Source of the DNA: Promethearchaeota archaeon
Lineage (GTDB): Archaea; Asgardarchaeota; Lokiarchaeia; Sigyniarchaeales; SOKP01
Direction: 5' to 3'
Length of the DNA: 64,000 nt
NCBI GenBank assembly: GCA_019057795.1
Contig: JAHLWS010000049.1
Coordinates: 90,696-154,695, forward strand
The notes under the pieces were generated by a model that was not told the DNA's origin, ran no database searches, and worked only from the letters and a program-made list of their open reading frames with translations. The translations under genes were made by a program, and so were the position numbers. This document shows positions 17,791 to 27,333 of this stretch, piece after piece; within the stretch, counting starts at the first letter, position 1, and every line of letters begins with the position of its first letter.

Positions 17791-18874
17791 AAAGAGTTTG
17801 CAATAAATCTGTGAGAAAAGTTTTAATTTTTTCTAATTCCTCTCTTTTAGATTCGCCCGATAATGAGAACTTTTTCTCAAATTCTGGAGGTTCGTACTTT
17901 TCATTTAATAGAGCTTTGATAACGGCGTAAACACAGTAAGGTAATCCTATTATATTGTATCCTCCTTCTAGAATAAAAGATATTTTTCCTTTACATACTT
18001 CTTCTGCAATTTTTAATAATCTTTCAGTAAATTTATTGTATGCAATACTAGTCAATAAACAGTTTCCAATAGGATCTGCGAAATACATATCAAAGCCTGC
18101 AGCAACAATGATAAGTTCTGGCTTGAATTCTTTAATTATTGGGTCGAGCAATTCAAGACAATAAAAAAAATCGTTATTTGTTATGCCTGCTGGCACGGGA
18201 AAATTAATGTTTTTACCAATTCCCTCGTCTATTCCAAGTTCGTCAACCATACCTAAATCGCCTCCGGTAAAATCAAATTCATGGATAGAAAAGTAAAGAA
18301 TTGAAGGATCATCGTAGAAAAATTGCGCAAGACCATCTCCGAAATGATTGTCAATATCGATTATTGCAATTTTCTGACTAAATTTCAATTGCTTTCGTAG
18401 ATAAAGGATAGAGTTTGCGATATTGTTGAATATGCAGAGTCCTGACGCCTTCTCTCTGAACGCGTGGTGTCCTGGAGGTCTTATTAAGGCAAATGACTGG
18501 TTAAACCTACCATTTATTACGCCTTCAATTGCTTCTATAGCTCCACCAACAGCTTTTTTAGCTAAAGCATAAGTATCATTTGATACAAAAACCTCTTCGT
18601 CAAGAAAACCCCCTCCTATGTTAGAGATGCGCTTAATTGCCTCAATATGATATTTCGAATGGGCTAGCTCTAGAATAGATTCTGTAACAATTTTAGGATC
18701 AACCTTAATTATACGATTATTTTTAAATATATTGTTCCGTTCTAAATGGTTTAGAATAGATCTTATCCTAATGGGATGTTCAAAAGAAATAAAAGACGGT
18801 TTTGGATATGGGGGAATGTGCATGGAAGCAAAATCATCGTCGACTATAATACCTATTGTATTTTCTGTCATCAT
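17780..18874 (-). CDS. Histone deacetylase-family (AcuC/HDAC) deacetylase
   Basis: A 364-residue zinc-dependent deacetylase. The active-site residues are present: His136 and His137 (RPPGHHAF), zinc ligands Asp175 and His177 (IDIDNHFGDG), Asp262 (AAGFD) and the catalytic Tyr306 (EGGYNI). The residue after the zinc histidine, usually a second His, is Phe178. Family members remove acetyl groups from proteins or small amines; archaeal substrates may be Alba, histone-like proteins or polyamines. An alba gene occurs at 41.9 kb in this window. It lies just beyond the TnpB element, convergent with it. Confidence 0.88.
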   Translation of the reverse strand: MMTENTIGIIVDDDFASMHIPPYPKPSFISFEHPIRIRSILNHLERNNIFKNNRIIKVDPKIVTESILELAHSKYHIEAIKRISNIGGGFLDEEVFVSNDTYALAKKAVGGAIEAIEGVINGRFNQSFALIRPPGHHAFREKASGLCIFNNIANSILYLRKQLKFSQKIAIIDIDNHFGDGLAQFFYDDPSILYFSIHEFDFTGGDLGMVDELGIDEGIGKNINFPVPAGITNNDFFYCLELLDPIIKEFKPELIIVAAGFDMYFADPIGNCLLTSIAYNKFTERLLKIAEEVCKGKISFILEGGYNIIGLPYCVYAVIKALLNEKYEPPEFEKKFSLSGESKREELEKIKTFLTDLLQTLWDH

Positions 18875-18977
18875 ATCAAAAATAAAAAATATTAGAATAA
18901 CTAAACTCTTATAATAATATTTGCATACTAATATTAAAAAATAATTTCAATTTACTCAAAAAGGTTAGAGAATAAAA

Positions 18978-21203
18978 ATGAATGTTATCGAAATAGTCGC
19001 TTTGTTCTTGCTTAACGCAATTCCAATTGTTATAATAGTGATACCATACTTTTTCATACGTAAAAAATTTGCTGGCAAAGTGTATTTTAGAGTAATGCTA
19101 GGAATCATGGTTTTCTATTTGATATATTGGGTACTTCCTATGATCTTTCAATTGGGAACAGCTCCAATCGAACTAGAATTACAACCTGGCGAGGAAGGCA
19201 ATCTAGGTTTGGGGATTGGTTATATAATAACTCATATCGGGTCTCTCATTGCTTTATTTGCTTATTACCCTCTCGTTACGCTACCGTTTATCTTTTTCGT
19301 GTCGCCATTTATTTCTTTTGTTTTTGTATGGAATCGACTAAGAAAAGATAAAGGCTCAAAAGAAGAAAAATTACAGGGATTGACGTATAACATTATCGAT
19401 AGTCCGTACAAACAAATTAGAAATGATTTATTTAAAAACGATTGGTCGAGAGAAAAAGATATTTTAAAGTTGCTTGTCGTACTTTTACCAATTTCGCTGT
19501 ATTTACTACAAGTTTTACTCAAAATTACAGGCTTGAAATCTGTGTCAATTACAACTGGAGAAACTGCTTTAGGTTGGTTCATAGAAATCTTATTTGTATA
19601 CCTTGCAGTATTTATATTTAGTTTAGAACTCCTTTTTAGCTCTAAAATTGCATTGCGAGGAAGATATTTCGGAGAGAATATCAGACAACAGACCTACAAA
19701 AGCTTATACACCGTTGGAGCGCCAATATCCATTTTATCTATTATTTTATTCATTGTTGAGGATATCAATTCTTTTGGAATAATCATATATTTTTTTGCTT
19801 ATTTCATCATGGCTTCATTTATCTTTATCTTGTTTCTTAAAATCTTCGAACCCATTTCTTTACTGATCTTCATCAAAATAATTGACTGGTGGAAAAATAG
19901 AAAGGAAAAAAGAAAGAAGATGAGCTTTACGAATTTGTACTACGGAATTGTATTTAGCTTCCTGGCGTATTTTGTATTTTTTGTCTTAAACTATCTTGTT
20001 TTTGGCTCTTTATATGCCCTTATCTTTCAAGATCCTACAAGCATAATTGACTCTGCTAATTTCGCAACAAGCGGGTCGGTCTATTTATACCAAAGTCTAG
20101 GATTTGACCTTATGAATCTTTTCAATTTCATAGCATTAGTCGCAGTTTCATTAGTTATTGCCTCAATCTTCTTAAACCTCAGCTTGAAATATATGAACAG
20201 CATGTTTCTGGGTTTTGTAACGTTTATACCTATTTTAATCGCTCTATCTGTGCTATTTATATTTCTAGGAGGTAATGGAATAATAAATTTCGCACCAGAT
20301 ATGTATTGGATAACGGGACAGTCAAGTTTTACAACTATTTTTGGCTTTAACTTCTACACTTTAAGAACTGCTGGATTTAATGCGGATTTAATTGGAATAT
20401 TATCTATACTCGCGATTCCTTACCAAACTACTCAATATATCTTCAATATTATTTTCTGGAGCCTAATAGTTTTTTACATGCAAAAAAGTTTTAGAGCAAA
20501 AAATATTAGTATTGACGAACGCCATTTAGAGAAAGTAATTTTCTCTACTATAACTGAATTCCTATCATACGACGAATATATGAAAGGGAAAGCGCGATAT
20601 TTAATTATAAAGAGAGAAGATGTTGATTTAGATATTTTGAGTGACGAACGAGAGGAAATAAAATCCATTTTGGCTTCTTTAGAGACTGGAAAAATTCTGG
20701 ATGAAATTAAACCTACAGATGAAAAAGAGATACAAAGATTTTACTTTACTCTTAAATACCTATATAACAACAACCTAATTGATGTATTAAAACAAGAATT
20801 TAGTTATATTTTTGAAAAAGTAGTAAAACAAGGACTATACATTATTTACGACGACGGCCGAGGTATTTTCGATTATAACTTCGCCGAAGAATACAATCAA
20901 GACCCAGGTATAGTTTCTGGTATGTTTTCGGCAATCACATCTTTTATTAAAGAAACCACCAAATCACAAGAACTACTAAAAACAATAGATCATGGCGACA
21001 TAACTATCCTTCTCGAATATGGTAAGCGAATATTTGGGGCGTTATTTATTAAGGGAAAGCAAGCTTCTGAAGTGCGGTCAAATCTAAGAGAATTCGTCAA
21101 TCAATTTGAAGCTAAGTACGCTGATGCTCTAGCAGACTGGAGCGGAGCCTTAATATATTTCAAAGACGATCACAAACTAGTCGAGAACATATTTAAAGAA
21201 TAG
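18978..21203 (+). CDS. Large multi-pass membrane protein of unknown function
   Basis: A 741-residue protein. Residues 1 to about 510 hold roughly twelve membrane helices, starting with IVALFLLNAIPIVIIVIPYFF; the last 220 or so residues are soluble and charged (from KSFRAKNISIDERHLEKVIFS onward), probably cytosolic. There is no recognisable transporter, kinase or glycosyltransferase signature. A weak GGTTAGAG precedes the ATG. It is monocistronic, bounded by minus-strand genes on both sides. Confidence 0.65.
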   Translation: MNVIEIVALFLLNAIPIVIIVIPYFFIRKKFAGKVYFRVMLGIMVFYLIYWVLPMIFQLGTAPIELELQPGEEGNLGLGIGYIITHIGSLIALFAYYPLVTLPFIFFVSPFISFVFVWNRLRKDKGSKEEKLQGLTYNIIDSPYKQIRNDLFKNDWSREKDILKLLVVLLPISLYLLQVLLKITGLKSVSITTGETALGWFIEILFVYLAVFIFSLELLFSSKIALRGRYFGENIRQQTYKSLYTVGAPISILSIILFIVEDINSFGIIIYFFAYFIMASFIFILFLKIFEPISLLIFIKIIDWWKNRKEKRKKMSFTNLYYGIVFSFLAYFVFFVLNYLVFGSLYALIFQDPTSIIDSANFATSGSVYLYQSLGFDLMNLFNFIALVAVSLVIASIFLNLSLKYMNSMFLGFVTFIPILIALSVLFIFLGGNGIINFAPDMYWITGQSSFTTIFGFNFYTLRTAGFNADLIGILSILAIPYQTTQYIFNIIFWSLIVFYMQKSFRAKNISIDERHLEKVIFSTITEFLSYDEYMKGKARYLIIKREDVDLDILSDEREEIKSILASLETGKILDEIKPTDEKEIQRFYFTLKYLYNNNLIDVLKQEFSYIFEKVVKQGLYIIYDDGRGIFDYNFAEEYNQDPGIVSGMFSAITSFIKETTKSQELLKTIDHGDITILLEYGKRIFGALFIKGKQASEVRSNLREFVNQFEAKYADALADWSGALIYFKDDHKLVENIFKE

Positions 21204-21246
21204 TAAAATAAAATAAAAAATTAAATTTCAATTTTTTCTCATTTAT

Positions 21247-22047
21247 TTATTCCGGAATAGTAGCGACAGCCCTAACCCAACCAGCACTCGCTCTAGCTAT
21301 TTTAACTGGAAAACAATAAATTGTGGCTCCAACAGGAGGAACTTTATCTAAATTCATCATTTTTTCCATTTGAAAATAGCCTAATTCTATTCCCGCGAAA
21401 TGACCTTCCCAAATAATTGATGTATCAGGCTTTTTCTCTCTTATTGATTTTTTCCATTTTTTTGCAGTTAGAGTAAATGGAGCGTCCCAAGACCAAGCAT
21501 CGATTCCAACCACATGAACGCCTTGACGAATAATGTGTAGCGTTGCTTCCTTACCAACTCCAACGCCATGATTTATGTATTCTTTTGTACCATAGTGCTT
21601 GGGAGCATTCGTATGAACGCATAGAATATCACCTTCTTTTAAATTATGGTTTATATCTTCTAATTTTTTATCTATATTTTCGGGCATCATTATGTATCCT
21701 TCTTCGTAATCCGTACAATCTAAGACAATTAACGGGCCAATACCCCATTCTAATGGAAAATCGTCAATTGTCATAGCCTTTTTTTCCCCAATTTCTTTGT
21801 CTTGAACGGGAGCAAAATGCCAAGGAGCATCCATATGAGTCCCTGAATGCGTGCCCAATGTAATTGATTCTACAGCCCAACCCTTTCCAACAGGTAAGTG
21901 CTCTGGTTTTAATCTTGAAAAAAGAAACCCCATTTGCTCCACACCCGCATCATGGTCTGAATATACAATGCGGGGCTGTGTTAACGGCGGATCAAATAAC
22001 GCCTCTTCGGGATTAATTATTGGAATTGACAAGTCTATAAATTTCAT
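21247..22047 (-). CDS. Cyclase/kynurenine-formamidase-family hydrolase
   Basis: About 266 residues of the cyclase family, metal-dependent amidases and lyases that include kynurenine formamidase. The signature is LGTHSGTHMDAPWHF, matching the HxGTHxDxPxH metal-binding motif, and the protein opens with KFIDLSIPI as in the family. Later GDILCVHTN and VHVVGIDAWSWD fit the family core. ATG 22047 is preferred over a GTG nine bases upstream because the family begins there. The substrate cannot be deduced, as no tryptophan catabolic genes are nearby. Confidence 0.8.
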   Translation of the reverse strand: MKFIDLSIPIINPEEALFDPPLTQPRIVYSDHDAGVEQMGFLFSRLKPEHLPVGKGWAVESITLGTHSGTHMDAPWHFAPVQDKEIGEKKAMTIDDFPLEWGIGPLIVLDCTDYEEGYIMMPENIDKKLEDINHNLKEGDILCVHTNAPKHYGTKEYINHGVGVGKEATLHIIRQGVHVVGIDAWSWDAPFTLTAKKWKKSIREKKPDTSIIWEGHFAGIELGYFQMEKMMNLDKVPPVGATIYCFPVKIARASAGWVRAVATIPE

Positions 22048-22207
22048 TCTTAACACAATACATTTTTTAGCTTTTATTTTGATTTTATGATTTAAAATTA
22101 ATTAATTTAAAGTATTTTTAGAACTACTTTTAGTTAAAATTCTATACTATAATCTACAATCTATAAGTTTTAATAATAATAATAAAAAAAAGATTTCACT
22201 TGATTTC

Positions 22208-23095
22208 CTAATTATTTACTTTATTAGCGTTTTTAGCAATTGCATCTACAATTTGAGGCCAAGCTTCAGGCGGTAAACTATGTCCCATGCCCTTAATGAT
22301 TATCAATTCCGCTCCAGGGATATTTTCTGCTGTTTCTTTACCACCTTCAACTGGAACTAAAGGATCATCGCCTCCATGAATTACAAGTGTAGGAACTTTT
22401 ATTGATCCAAGTTTTGGTTTACGGTTTCCATTAGCTAATATTGCAACTAGTTGTCGCGCCATTCCTTGTGGATAAAATGAACGGTCATATGTGGCTGCTG
22501 CAAGTTCATGTGCTTTATCTTCATGATAGGGAAAGCCAGATCCATAAAGAATACGCCGACGTTTCACTGATTCCTCAATATAAGCTTCACGCTCTGTGGG
22601 CGCAGGTGCTAATAATACTTGCATAGCTTCTGGCTTAGGTTGAGGAAGATTTGGATTTCCTGTTGTACTCATTATTGAAGTTAGGCTCAGAACGCGGGTT
22701 GGATGGCGGAATGCAATTGTCTGAACTATCATTCCTCCCATCGATGCACCGCAAATATGAGCTTTCTCTATGTTAAGGGCATCTAAAAGACCAACTGCAT
22801 CATCAGACATATCTTCTATAGTATAAGGCGGTGATATCGTTTCTCCTCGCTGGAATGCCATAATTTCATTCATAATATTTGGTACACCAGCTTCTTCAAA
22901 TTTAGTAGATAAACCTACATCTCGATTATCGAATCTAATTACATAAAATCCCTTATCTACTAGCATCATACATAACTCCTCAAGATAAGCAATCATCTGA
23001 GCGCCTAACCCCATTACCAAAAGTAAAGGTTTTGATGATGGATCTCCAAATGTATCATACTCTATTTCAATATTGTTAGCTTTCGCTTTAGGCAT
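22208..23095 (-). CDS. Alpha/beta-fold hydrolase
   Basis: A 295-residue alpha/beta hydrolase. It shows the oxyanion-hole segment LLLVMGLG, VIRFDNRDVGLST, the nucleophile elbow GASMGGM (Ser), the acid region LVIHGGDDPLVP and the catalytic His in GMGHSLPPE. It resembles esterases and lyase-like hydrolases of the haloperoxidase group often found with aclacinomycin-esterase-type annotation. No signal peptide. Substrate unknown. It is followed on the same strand by the cyclase-family gene about 150 bases away. Confidence 0.85.
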   Translation of the reverse strand: MPKAKANNIEIEYDTFGDPSSKPLLLVMGLGAQMIAYLEELCMMLVDKGFYVIRFDNRDVGLSTKFEEAGVPNIMNEIMAFQRGETISPPYTIEDMSDDAVGLLDALNIEKAHICGASMGGMIVQTIAFRHPTRVLSLTSIMSTTGNPNLPQPKPEAMQVLLAPAPTEREAYIEESVKRRRILYGSGFPYHEDKAHELAAATYDRSFYPQGMARQLVAILANGNRKPKLGSIKVPTLVIHGGDDPLVPVEGGKETAENIPGAELIIIKGMGHSLPPEAWPQIVDAIAKNANKVNN

Positions 23096-23320
23096 TATTA
23101 AAAACTTAATTGTTTTATTTCTGTTTCTATTAAATTATTCTTAATAGATCCTTATTGCTTTTATAATTAACTACCCATTCTGTATAAAGGAACTAAGTAG
23201 CGATATGGTTTTCTGTTTAAGATACGGGAAAAATATAAATAAATAAAACTCAAAATCTTTAAAATTCTTTCTTTCGAATTCATTTTACAATCGCTTTAGT
23301 GAAGATATAATTTTAACTTT

Positions 23321-23346
23321 AAATGGGCAATCAACGGAATTGATAT
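23321..23346 (+). repeat. Fragment of the WAINGIDI repeat module (copy 1)
   Basis: Twenty-six bases encoding KWAINGIDI are identical to the copy at 25247. The frame then departs and ends within a few codons. The bases just after it (AAAGTTGTAAAT, about 23352-23363) also occur in the KGRxVVNPT remnant at about 29713-29724, so the site looks like a junction of pieces from two small-gene families. Confidence 0.65.
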
Positions 23347-23382
23347 TGTTACAAAGTTGTAAATGCCTCTGAAATTAAAGAA

Positions 23383-23401
23383 GACTAAACGAGGTTTAGT
23401 C
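23383..23401. terminator. Hairpin terminator-like structure after the amidohydrolase gene
   Basis: GACTAAAC, loop GAG, then GTTTAGTC form a perfect 8-bp stem, followed on the plus strand by TTTTTCT. It sits six bases beyond the stop codon of the minus-strand amidohydrolase gene; on that strand the stem is followed by TTCTTTAATTT. It could end transcription in either direction. Confidence 0.5.
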
Positions 23402-23406
23402 TTTTT

Positions 23407-24270
23407 CTATTCAATATTTAACAATCTTTGAGCATTTAATCCCATAATTTTATCAATTTCATCCTTAGTTAGAAAATTAGCAGTTTTAAAATAATTTGCA
23501 GCAATTTCAATCATTTCTGGGATAAACCCATCCGATCCAAATAATATTTTATCCAATCCAATAAGTTCTTTAGCATATAGCAGAAAGTCCTTTAAACGAT
23601 TTGGCATCATATAGGTCATATTGCTAATATCTAAATATATATTGGGATATTGAACCGCTAAGGCAAGAGCATTATCAACCCAAGGATATCCCATATGCGC
23701 TATGATAATTTTAGCATCCGAAAATGAATTAATATACTCATCAATAACAATAGGATTAGAAAAAGTTAATACGCTTTTCTGAGTTCCAGGTGGAGGATAA
23801 CCCGTATGGAATAGGACAGGTAATTTATGTTCATGCGCCATTTCTAAAACAGGATATAAGATTTTGTCATTCAATTTCTTTTTCCTAAAAGATACCATTA
23901 TTTTAAATCCTTTATAATTGTCCTCTAAAATTGCCTTTTCTATAATGTCTTTTATACTTTTACTATCATCCAGCCTTTCCGGTGGATTGAAGAAAGGGAT
24001 TATGATATCAGGTGCGTTCCTTGCCCACTCCCTTACAACCACATTTTCCTTTTCACTTACTGGGAGCATAACTGCCTTATCTATTTTTACTCTTTCTAAA
24101 TGATATAATGTTTTCTCTATGATATCATCTGTGTTGATAGTATTAATCCCTTCCAGCATTTTAAGAACTCTTTTGTAGAACCCGTAGCCGCTAAACTTTT
24201 GATTATATAACTTAAATGCCTGAAATGCGTTAACATTAAGAAAAATATGACAGTGGAAATCTATCCTCAA
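23407..24270 (-). CDS. Amidohydrolase-family (TIM-barrel, Amidohydro-related) protein
   Basis: A 287-residue metal-dependent hydrolase or decarboxylase of the amidohydrolase-2 group. Metal-binding motifs are visible: HCHIF near the N-terminus, PVLFHTGYPP, IIAHMGYPWV, and FGSDGFIPEM near the C-terminus carrying the final Asp. Relatives include ACMSD-type decarboxylases and hydrolases of cyclic amides. No signal peptide and no operon partner; substrate unknown. Confidence 0.82.
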   Translation of the reverse strand: MRIDFHCHIFLNVNAFQAFKLYNQKFSGYGFYKRVLKMLEGINTINTDDIIEKTLYHLERVKIDKAVMLPVSEKENVVVREWARNAPDIIIPFFNPPERLDDSKSIKDIIEKAILEDNYKGFKIMVSFRKKKLNDKILYPVLEMAHEHKLPVLFHTGYPPPGTQKSVLTFSNPIVIDEYINSFSDAKIIIAHMGYPWVDNALALAVQYPNIYLDISNMTYMMPNRLKDFLLYAKELIGLDKILFGSDGFIPEMIEIAANYFKTANFLTKDEIDKIMGLNAQRLLNIE

Positions 24271-24320
24271 GTTAAATCAACTTTATTATACATTATTATA
24301 GAAATAATAACAATATAGAT

Positions 24321-24521
24321 TTGAAAAATCTTAGCAATATTATCAATATTATATTTAACCGCTTAAAAAATAGTTATAGAAATAAAGGAAGGCATGTAGT
24401 AAACCCTACCATGATCTCCCCTCCAATCAGCATAATAGGCGGTAATTTGGATAAAATTGGATTTAGGGAAAGTAAGAATAATCCAAATCTATTTTACAAG
24501 CAGATAAATGATAGTGAATAA
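24321..24521 (+). CDS. Small KGRxVVNPT-motif protein (66 aa)
   Basis: A 66-residue ORF with a TTG start and no evident ribosome-binding site. Its core, NKGRHVVNPT (residues 21-30), followed by a Pro-Ile rich stretch and a C-terminal FRESKNNPNLFY, resembles an ORF remnant at 29659-29847 (RGRKVVNPT, later KPNFQL). I do not recognise the family. It lies between two fragments of the WAINGIDI module, the same pairing as at 29.7-30.1 kb. Confidence 0.4.
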   Translation: MKNLSNIINIIFNRLKNSYRNKGRHVVNPTMISPPISIIGGNLDKIGFRESKNNPNLFYKQINDSE

Positions 24522-24627
24522 AAAAGAGTAATGTTTGCTGATTTAAGAGGTACTTATATTATATAGAAAAAATAGAATTAAAGAATAAAATGAATAAAAA
24601 GAAAAAATAAATTTAATTATTTTTGAT

Positions 24628-24963
24628 CTATAATTCAGGCATTTTAAGTCCTACAAGTGGTAATGCCTCTACTCCTGACAAGTAAAATTCCATTTCAATT
24701 TTATATCCCTCAATTTCAGAGTAAATGAGTATTTGCTTGTAAGCTAGATCCATGAATTCCTTTAATTTCCCTTCTTTTATTTCAGAAATCGTAAAGGATT
24801 TCATTCCTTCTGTTGTTGTTCTTACGCCTACGCGTACAATAACTTTTGATATACTTTTATCCGGAGGAAATTGTTTCAAGACTTCAAGATATTTTTTCCC
24901 TACTTCAGCGGCTTTACTTGTTGGAAACCAAGATGTAGATACAACCATAACCATAATTCTCAC
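24628..24963 (-). CDS. Small alpha/beta protein of unknown function (111 aa)
   Basis: A 111-residue soluble protein with the strand-helix-strand pattern of a ferredoxin-like alpha-beta barrel: RIMVMVVSTSWFPTSKAAEVGKKYLEVLKQFP, then SKVIVRVGVRTTTEGMKSFTISEIKEGKLKEFMDLAYK. It recalls EthD/NIPSNAP-like or GYD-like dimeric barrels, but no specific family signature is certain. Single gene on the minus strand within a region of small ORFs and repeat fragments. Confidence 0.5.
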   Translation of the reverse strand: MRIMVMVVSTSWFPTSKAAEVGKKYLEVLKQFPPDKSISKVIVRVGVRTTTEGMKSFTISEIKEGKLKEFMDLAYKQILIYSEIEGYKIEMEFYLSGVEALPLVGLKMPEL

Positions 24964-25026
24964 CTTTGGGTAATTTTAATTTGATTGATAATTAGATTTT
25001 GTATTAATAATTAAACTTGATAATAA

Positions 25027-25218
25027 TTTAAATCTTACTATTTTGTCAAATTATTCAGTTCAAAAAGAAGTAAAAAAGAATCTGAACCTCTAAAAAATTA
25101 TATAGCGCCTCTACATCCTTTACAGTTAGTTCAAAATGTACTAATCTTGGCATTCATTACACAATATAAATTGTTAAGTTATGGTTCTCCAGTTAATTTA
25201 AAAAACTTTTCATTATAA
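25027..25218 (+). pseudogene. Open frame without a start codon, possible gene remnant
   Basis: Sixty-three codons are open between in-frame TAA triplets, with no ATG, GTG or early TTG. The translation looks protein-like in its middle (PLKNYIAPLHPLQLVQNVLI) and matches nothing I know. It ends 26 bases before copy 2 of the WAINGIDI module. It may be a decayed gene or chance in AT-rich DNA. Confidence 0.25.
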
Positions 25219-25243
25219 GTAATTTTAAAAAATTTTATAACAA

Positions 25244-25324
25244 CTTAAATGGGCAATCAACGGAATTGATATAGTCGGGTGTGGACTCTCTCAAAATATC
25301 AGTAAAAAATTAAAAGAAAAATAG
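25244..25324 (+). repeat. WAINGIDI module, copy 2 (C-terminal 26 codons)
   Basis: Twenty-six codons plus stop encode the same peptide as the end of the small ORF at 29885-30109 (LKWAINGIDIVGCG, then LSQNISKKLKEK). The bases differ at seven positions in six codons and every difference is synonymous. An in-frame TAA lies two codons upstream, so this copy has lost or never had the N-terminal part. Confidence 0.8.
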
Positions 25325-25454
25325 AAAGAAAAACTAAACCATAGAAAAAATGCAGAATATTTATTAAAAAACTTTGAACCGAAGCGCTAACAGGACTTAA
25401 CATTGAGAGTTTTTTTCACGAGATCGCACACAATTTAATGTAATGAAAAATTGA

Positions 25455-26984
25455 TTATTTTCTCCCCAATTTTTTTGCTGATTCTGTGATCGCGATTCCT
25501 CCTAATGAAGTACAACGTAATTGAGAGGGTAACATCTTACCGCTCTCAAACGATGCTTGGATTGAATCATCAAGATTTATTGGATTATTATAACCACCTA
25601 TAATAAGATCAGCACAAATAAACGCATTTGACGCTGCCACTGCATTTCTAGTATGACAAGGGATTTCACAGAATCCCGCAACAAGATCGCATACAGATCC
25701 CATTGTGTTTTGCAATGCAATCGCTGCCGCTTCTGTGGCTGCTGTAGGACTACCATTAGCAGCTTCGATCACTGATGCCGCTGCCATTGCTCCAGCCATT
25801 CCTATCTCAACTTGACATCCCGCTATTTCAGCAGCAAAAGTTGAATTCATGCCGTTTATTAAACCAATCACTCCTGCTGCAAGTGCACATTTAATAATCT
25901 TATTCATATTAATATTACAATCGTAATGGAGTGTATAAAGAACAGAAGCAATAACACCACAAGAAGCGCCTGTAGGGGCCGCACAGATCAGCCCCCCTGA
26001 AGAAGCTGTATCCATAGCTGCCATAGCCCTATAAGCACTTCTTAAATTAATTCCAGAACTGAAAAGCAGATTCTCTTTTTTTTGGATATTACTTGCAGAA
26101 TGCTCCAATAATTTCATACGCGAATTTTTCTTTTCCAAACCCTTTTCAATAGAAGAAAACATTACTAAAATCCTTTTTTCCATTTCTTCTAAAATGGATT
26201 TTTCATCTACGTTCAATAAATCTGATTCGTACATAAGCCCAAGCTCTCCGAGAGAATACTTATTCTCAACTGCAAGCTTTAGCATCTCAAAGCTATTTTT
26301 AAACAACGGAGTCCCATGAATCGGAAAAAGTATAGGTTGAGTAGTCCAGATATTAGAAATATAATCTAGAGATTTTAATTTATTAACAAATTCATCTTTA
26401 AACTTATTTGGATTCTTTAGTTGAATAAAAGAATACCTCTCATCATCTTGGATATGTATTTTTTCTGGAGAATTAGAAAATGATTGAATTAAATTCAGTA
26501 GTTCTTCCTTGGAATTCGTAAGAAATTCGATTAATATATTATAATTACTTCCTTTAAGCTTAACTTTCCACCTATTAATCTTTTCTATCAGAATCATGCC
26601 TCCTCCTATGGATTTCGCTACTATTGTTAATTTCTTAGCAGGAATATTAATTGACATATAGTTTGGATGATCTGCTTCAGGAATATCTTTAGAATCGAAG
26701 ATACTTCTAATTCCTTCTTCACTGGCTACATTTTTAGAATTAAAAAAGTCAGGATCATCAACAGCTAAATTAAGTATCCCTGATAAGAACGCAACATCTC
26801 CATTTTGAGATTTATATGTCTTATCAAAAGAACCCTTTGAATCAAATGTAATATGAATTTCCTTTATTTCGTTCTCACATAATATACGGGTCAACCGACC
26901 AATACTATAGGAAGCAGCGGTATGAGAACTACTAGGCCCACGCAGAATTGGCCCTAATACATCGTTTAATATACTTATCTTCAT
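25455..26984 (-). CDS. sdaA: L-serine ammonia-lyase, iron-sulfur-dependent, single chain
   Basis: A 509-residue L-serine dehydratase that converts L-serine to pyruvate and ammonia. The N-terminal beta-type domain opens with NDVLGPILRGPSSSHTAAS; the C-terminal alpha-type domain contains AAPTGASCGVIAS, GCQVEIGMAGAMAAA, NTMGSVCDLVAGFCEIPCHTRNA, with the cysteines expected to hold the [4Fe-4S] cluster that activates serine. The middle part carries an unusual linker (about 160-330) between the two halves. GGAAGGAG precedes the ATG at eight bases. Stands alone. Confidence 0.92.
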   Translation of the reverse strand: MKISILNDVLGPILRGPSSSHTAASYSIGRLTRILCENEIKEIHITFDSKGSFDKTYKSQNGDVAFLSGILNLAVDDPDFFNSKNVASEEGIRSIFDSKDIPEADHPNYMSINIPAKKLTIVAKSIGGGMILIEKINRWKVKLKGSNYNILIEFLTNSKEELLNLIQSFSNSPEKIHIQDDERYSFIQLKNPNKFKDEFVNKLKSLDYISNIWTTQPILFPIHGTPLFKNSFEMLKLAVENKYSLGELGLMYESDLLNVDEKSILEEMEKRILVMFSSIEKGLEKKNSRMKLLEHSASNIQKKENLLFSSGINLRSAYRAMAAMDTASSGGLICAAPTGASCGVIASVLYTLHYDCNINMNKIIKCALAAGVIGLINGMNSTFAAEIAGCQVEIGMAGAMAAASVIEAANGSPTAATEAAAIALQNTMGSVCDLVAGFCEIPCHTRNAVAASNAFICADLIIGGYNNPINLDDSIQASFESGKMLPSQLRCTSLGGIAITESAKKLGRK

Positions 26985-27333
26985 AAATCTTACTCCTTCC
27001 GTGTTTTATAAATAAATTGTGATCGTCTGAAAATCACAGATTAAAGAAAAAAATGGAACAACTAAAAAAAAGAGGTAGAACTTAAAAACGAATAGATTAT
27101 TAAAATTATAAAAATTTTTCAAACTGATCTTAACAGTTCTGAGGCCTTAAGAAACAACTTACAGAGTTTTATTGCAATTCACAGCCGCTTAACCAAAGAC
27201 ACATGGGGGTAAAATAATGTGAAGGATTCTCAAACGATTGCAGCAGGGCAGATAGATGAAATAGGAGGATACAACGACTTTAGCAGATTGACATCAATCG
27301 TGCTAGGGGGATATCGTGAATTGTATAGAACAA
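26985..27333. other. Intergenic region without a recognisable gene
   Basis: About 349 bases. The first half is AT-rich and should carry the serine dehydratase promoter. The second half (from about 27180) is richer in G+C and belongs compositionally with the corrinoid methyltransferase pair downstream. No convincing ORF, repeat or RNA was seen. Confidence 0.5.

Larger units (their letters stand above)
23096..23406. other. Intergenic region with a repeat fragment and a hairpin
   Basis: This 311-base gap contains no complete gene. It holds a fragment of the repeated small-ORF module (23321-23346) and a strong hairpin (23383-23401), both listed separately. The remainder is AT-rich and featureless. 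Confidence 0.6.

Noticed and set aside
27180..27333. A possible RNA gene in the G+C-richer stretch beyond the corrinoid protein
   Set aside because: No stable long stem or known RNA motif was apparent; the composition is explained by its belonging to the transferred methyltransferase segment.
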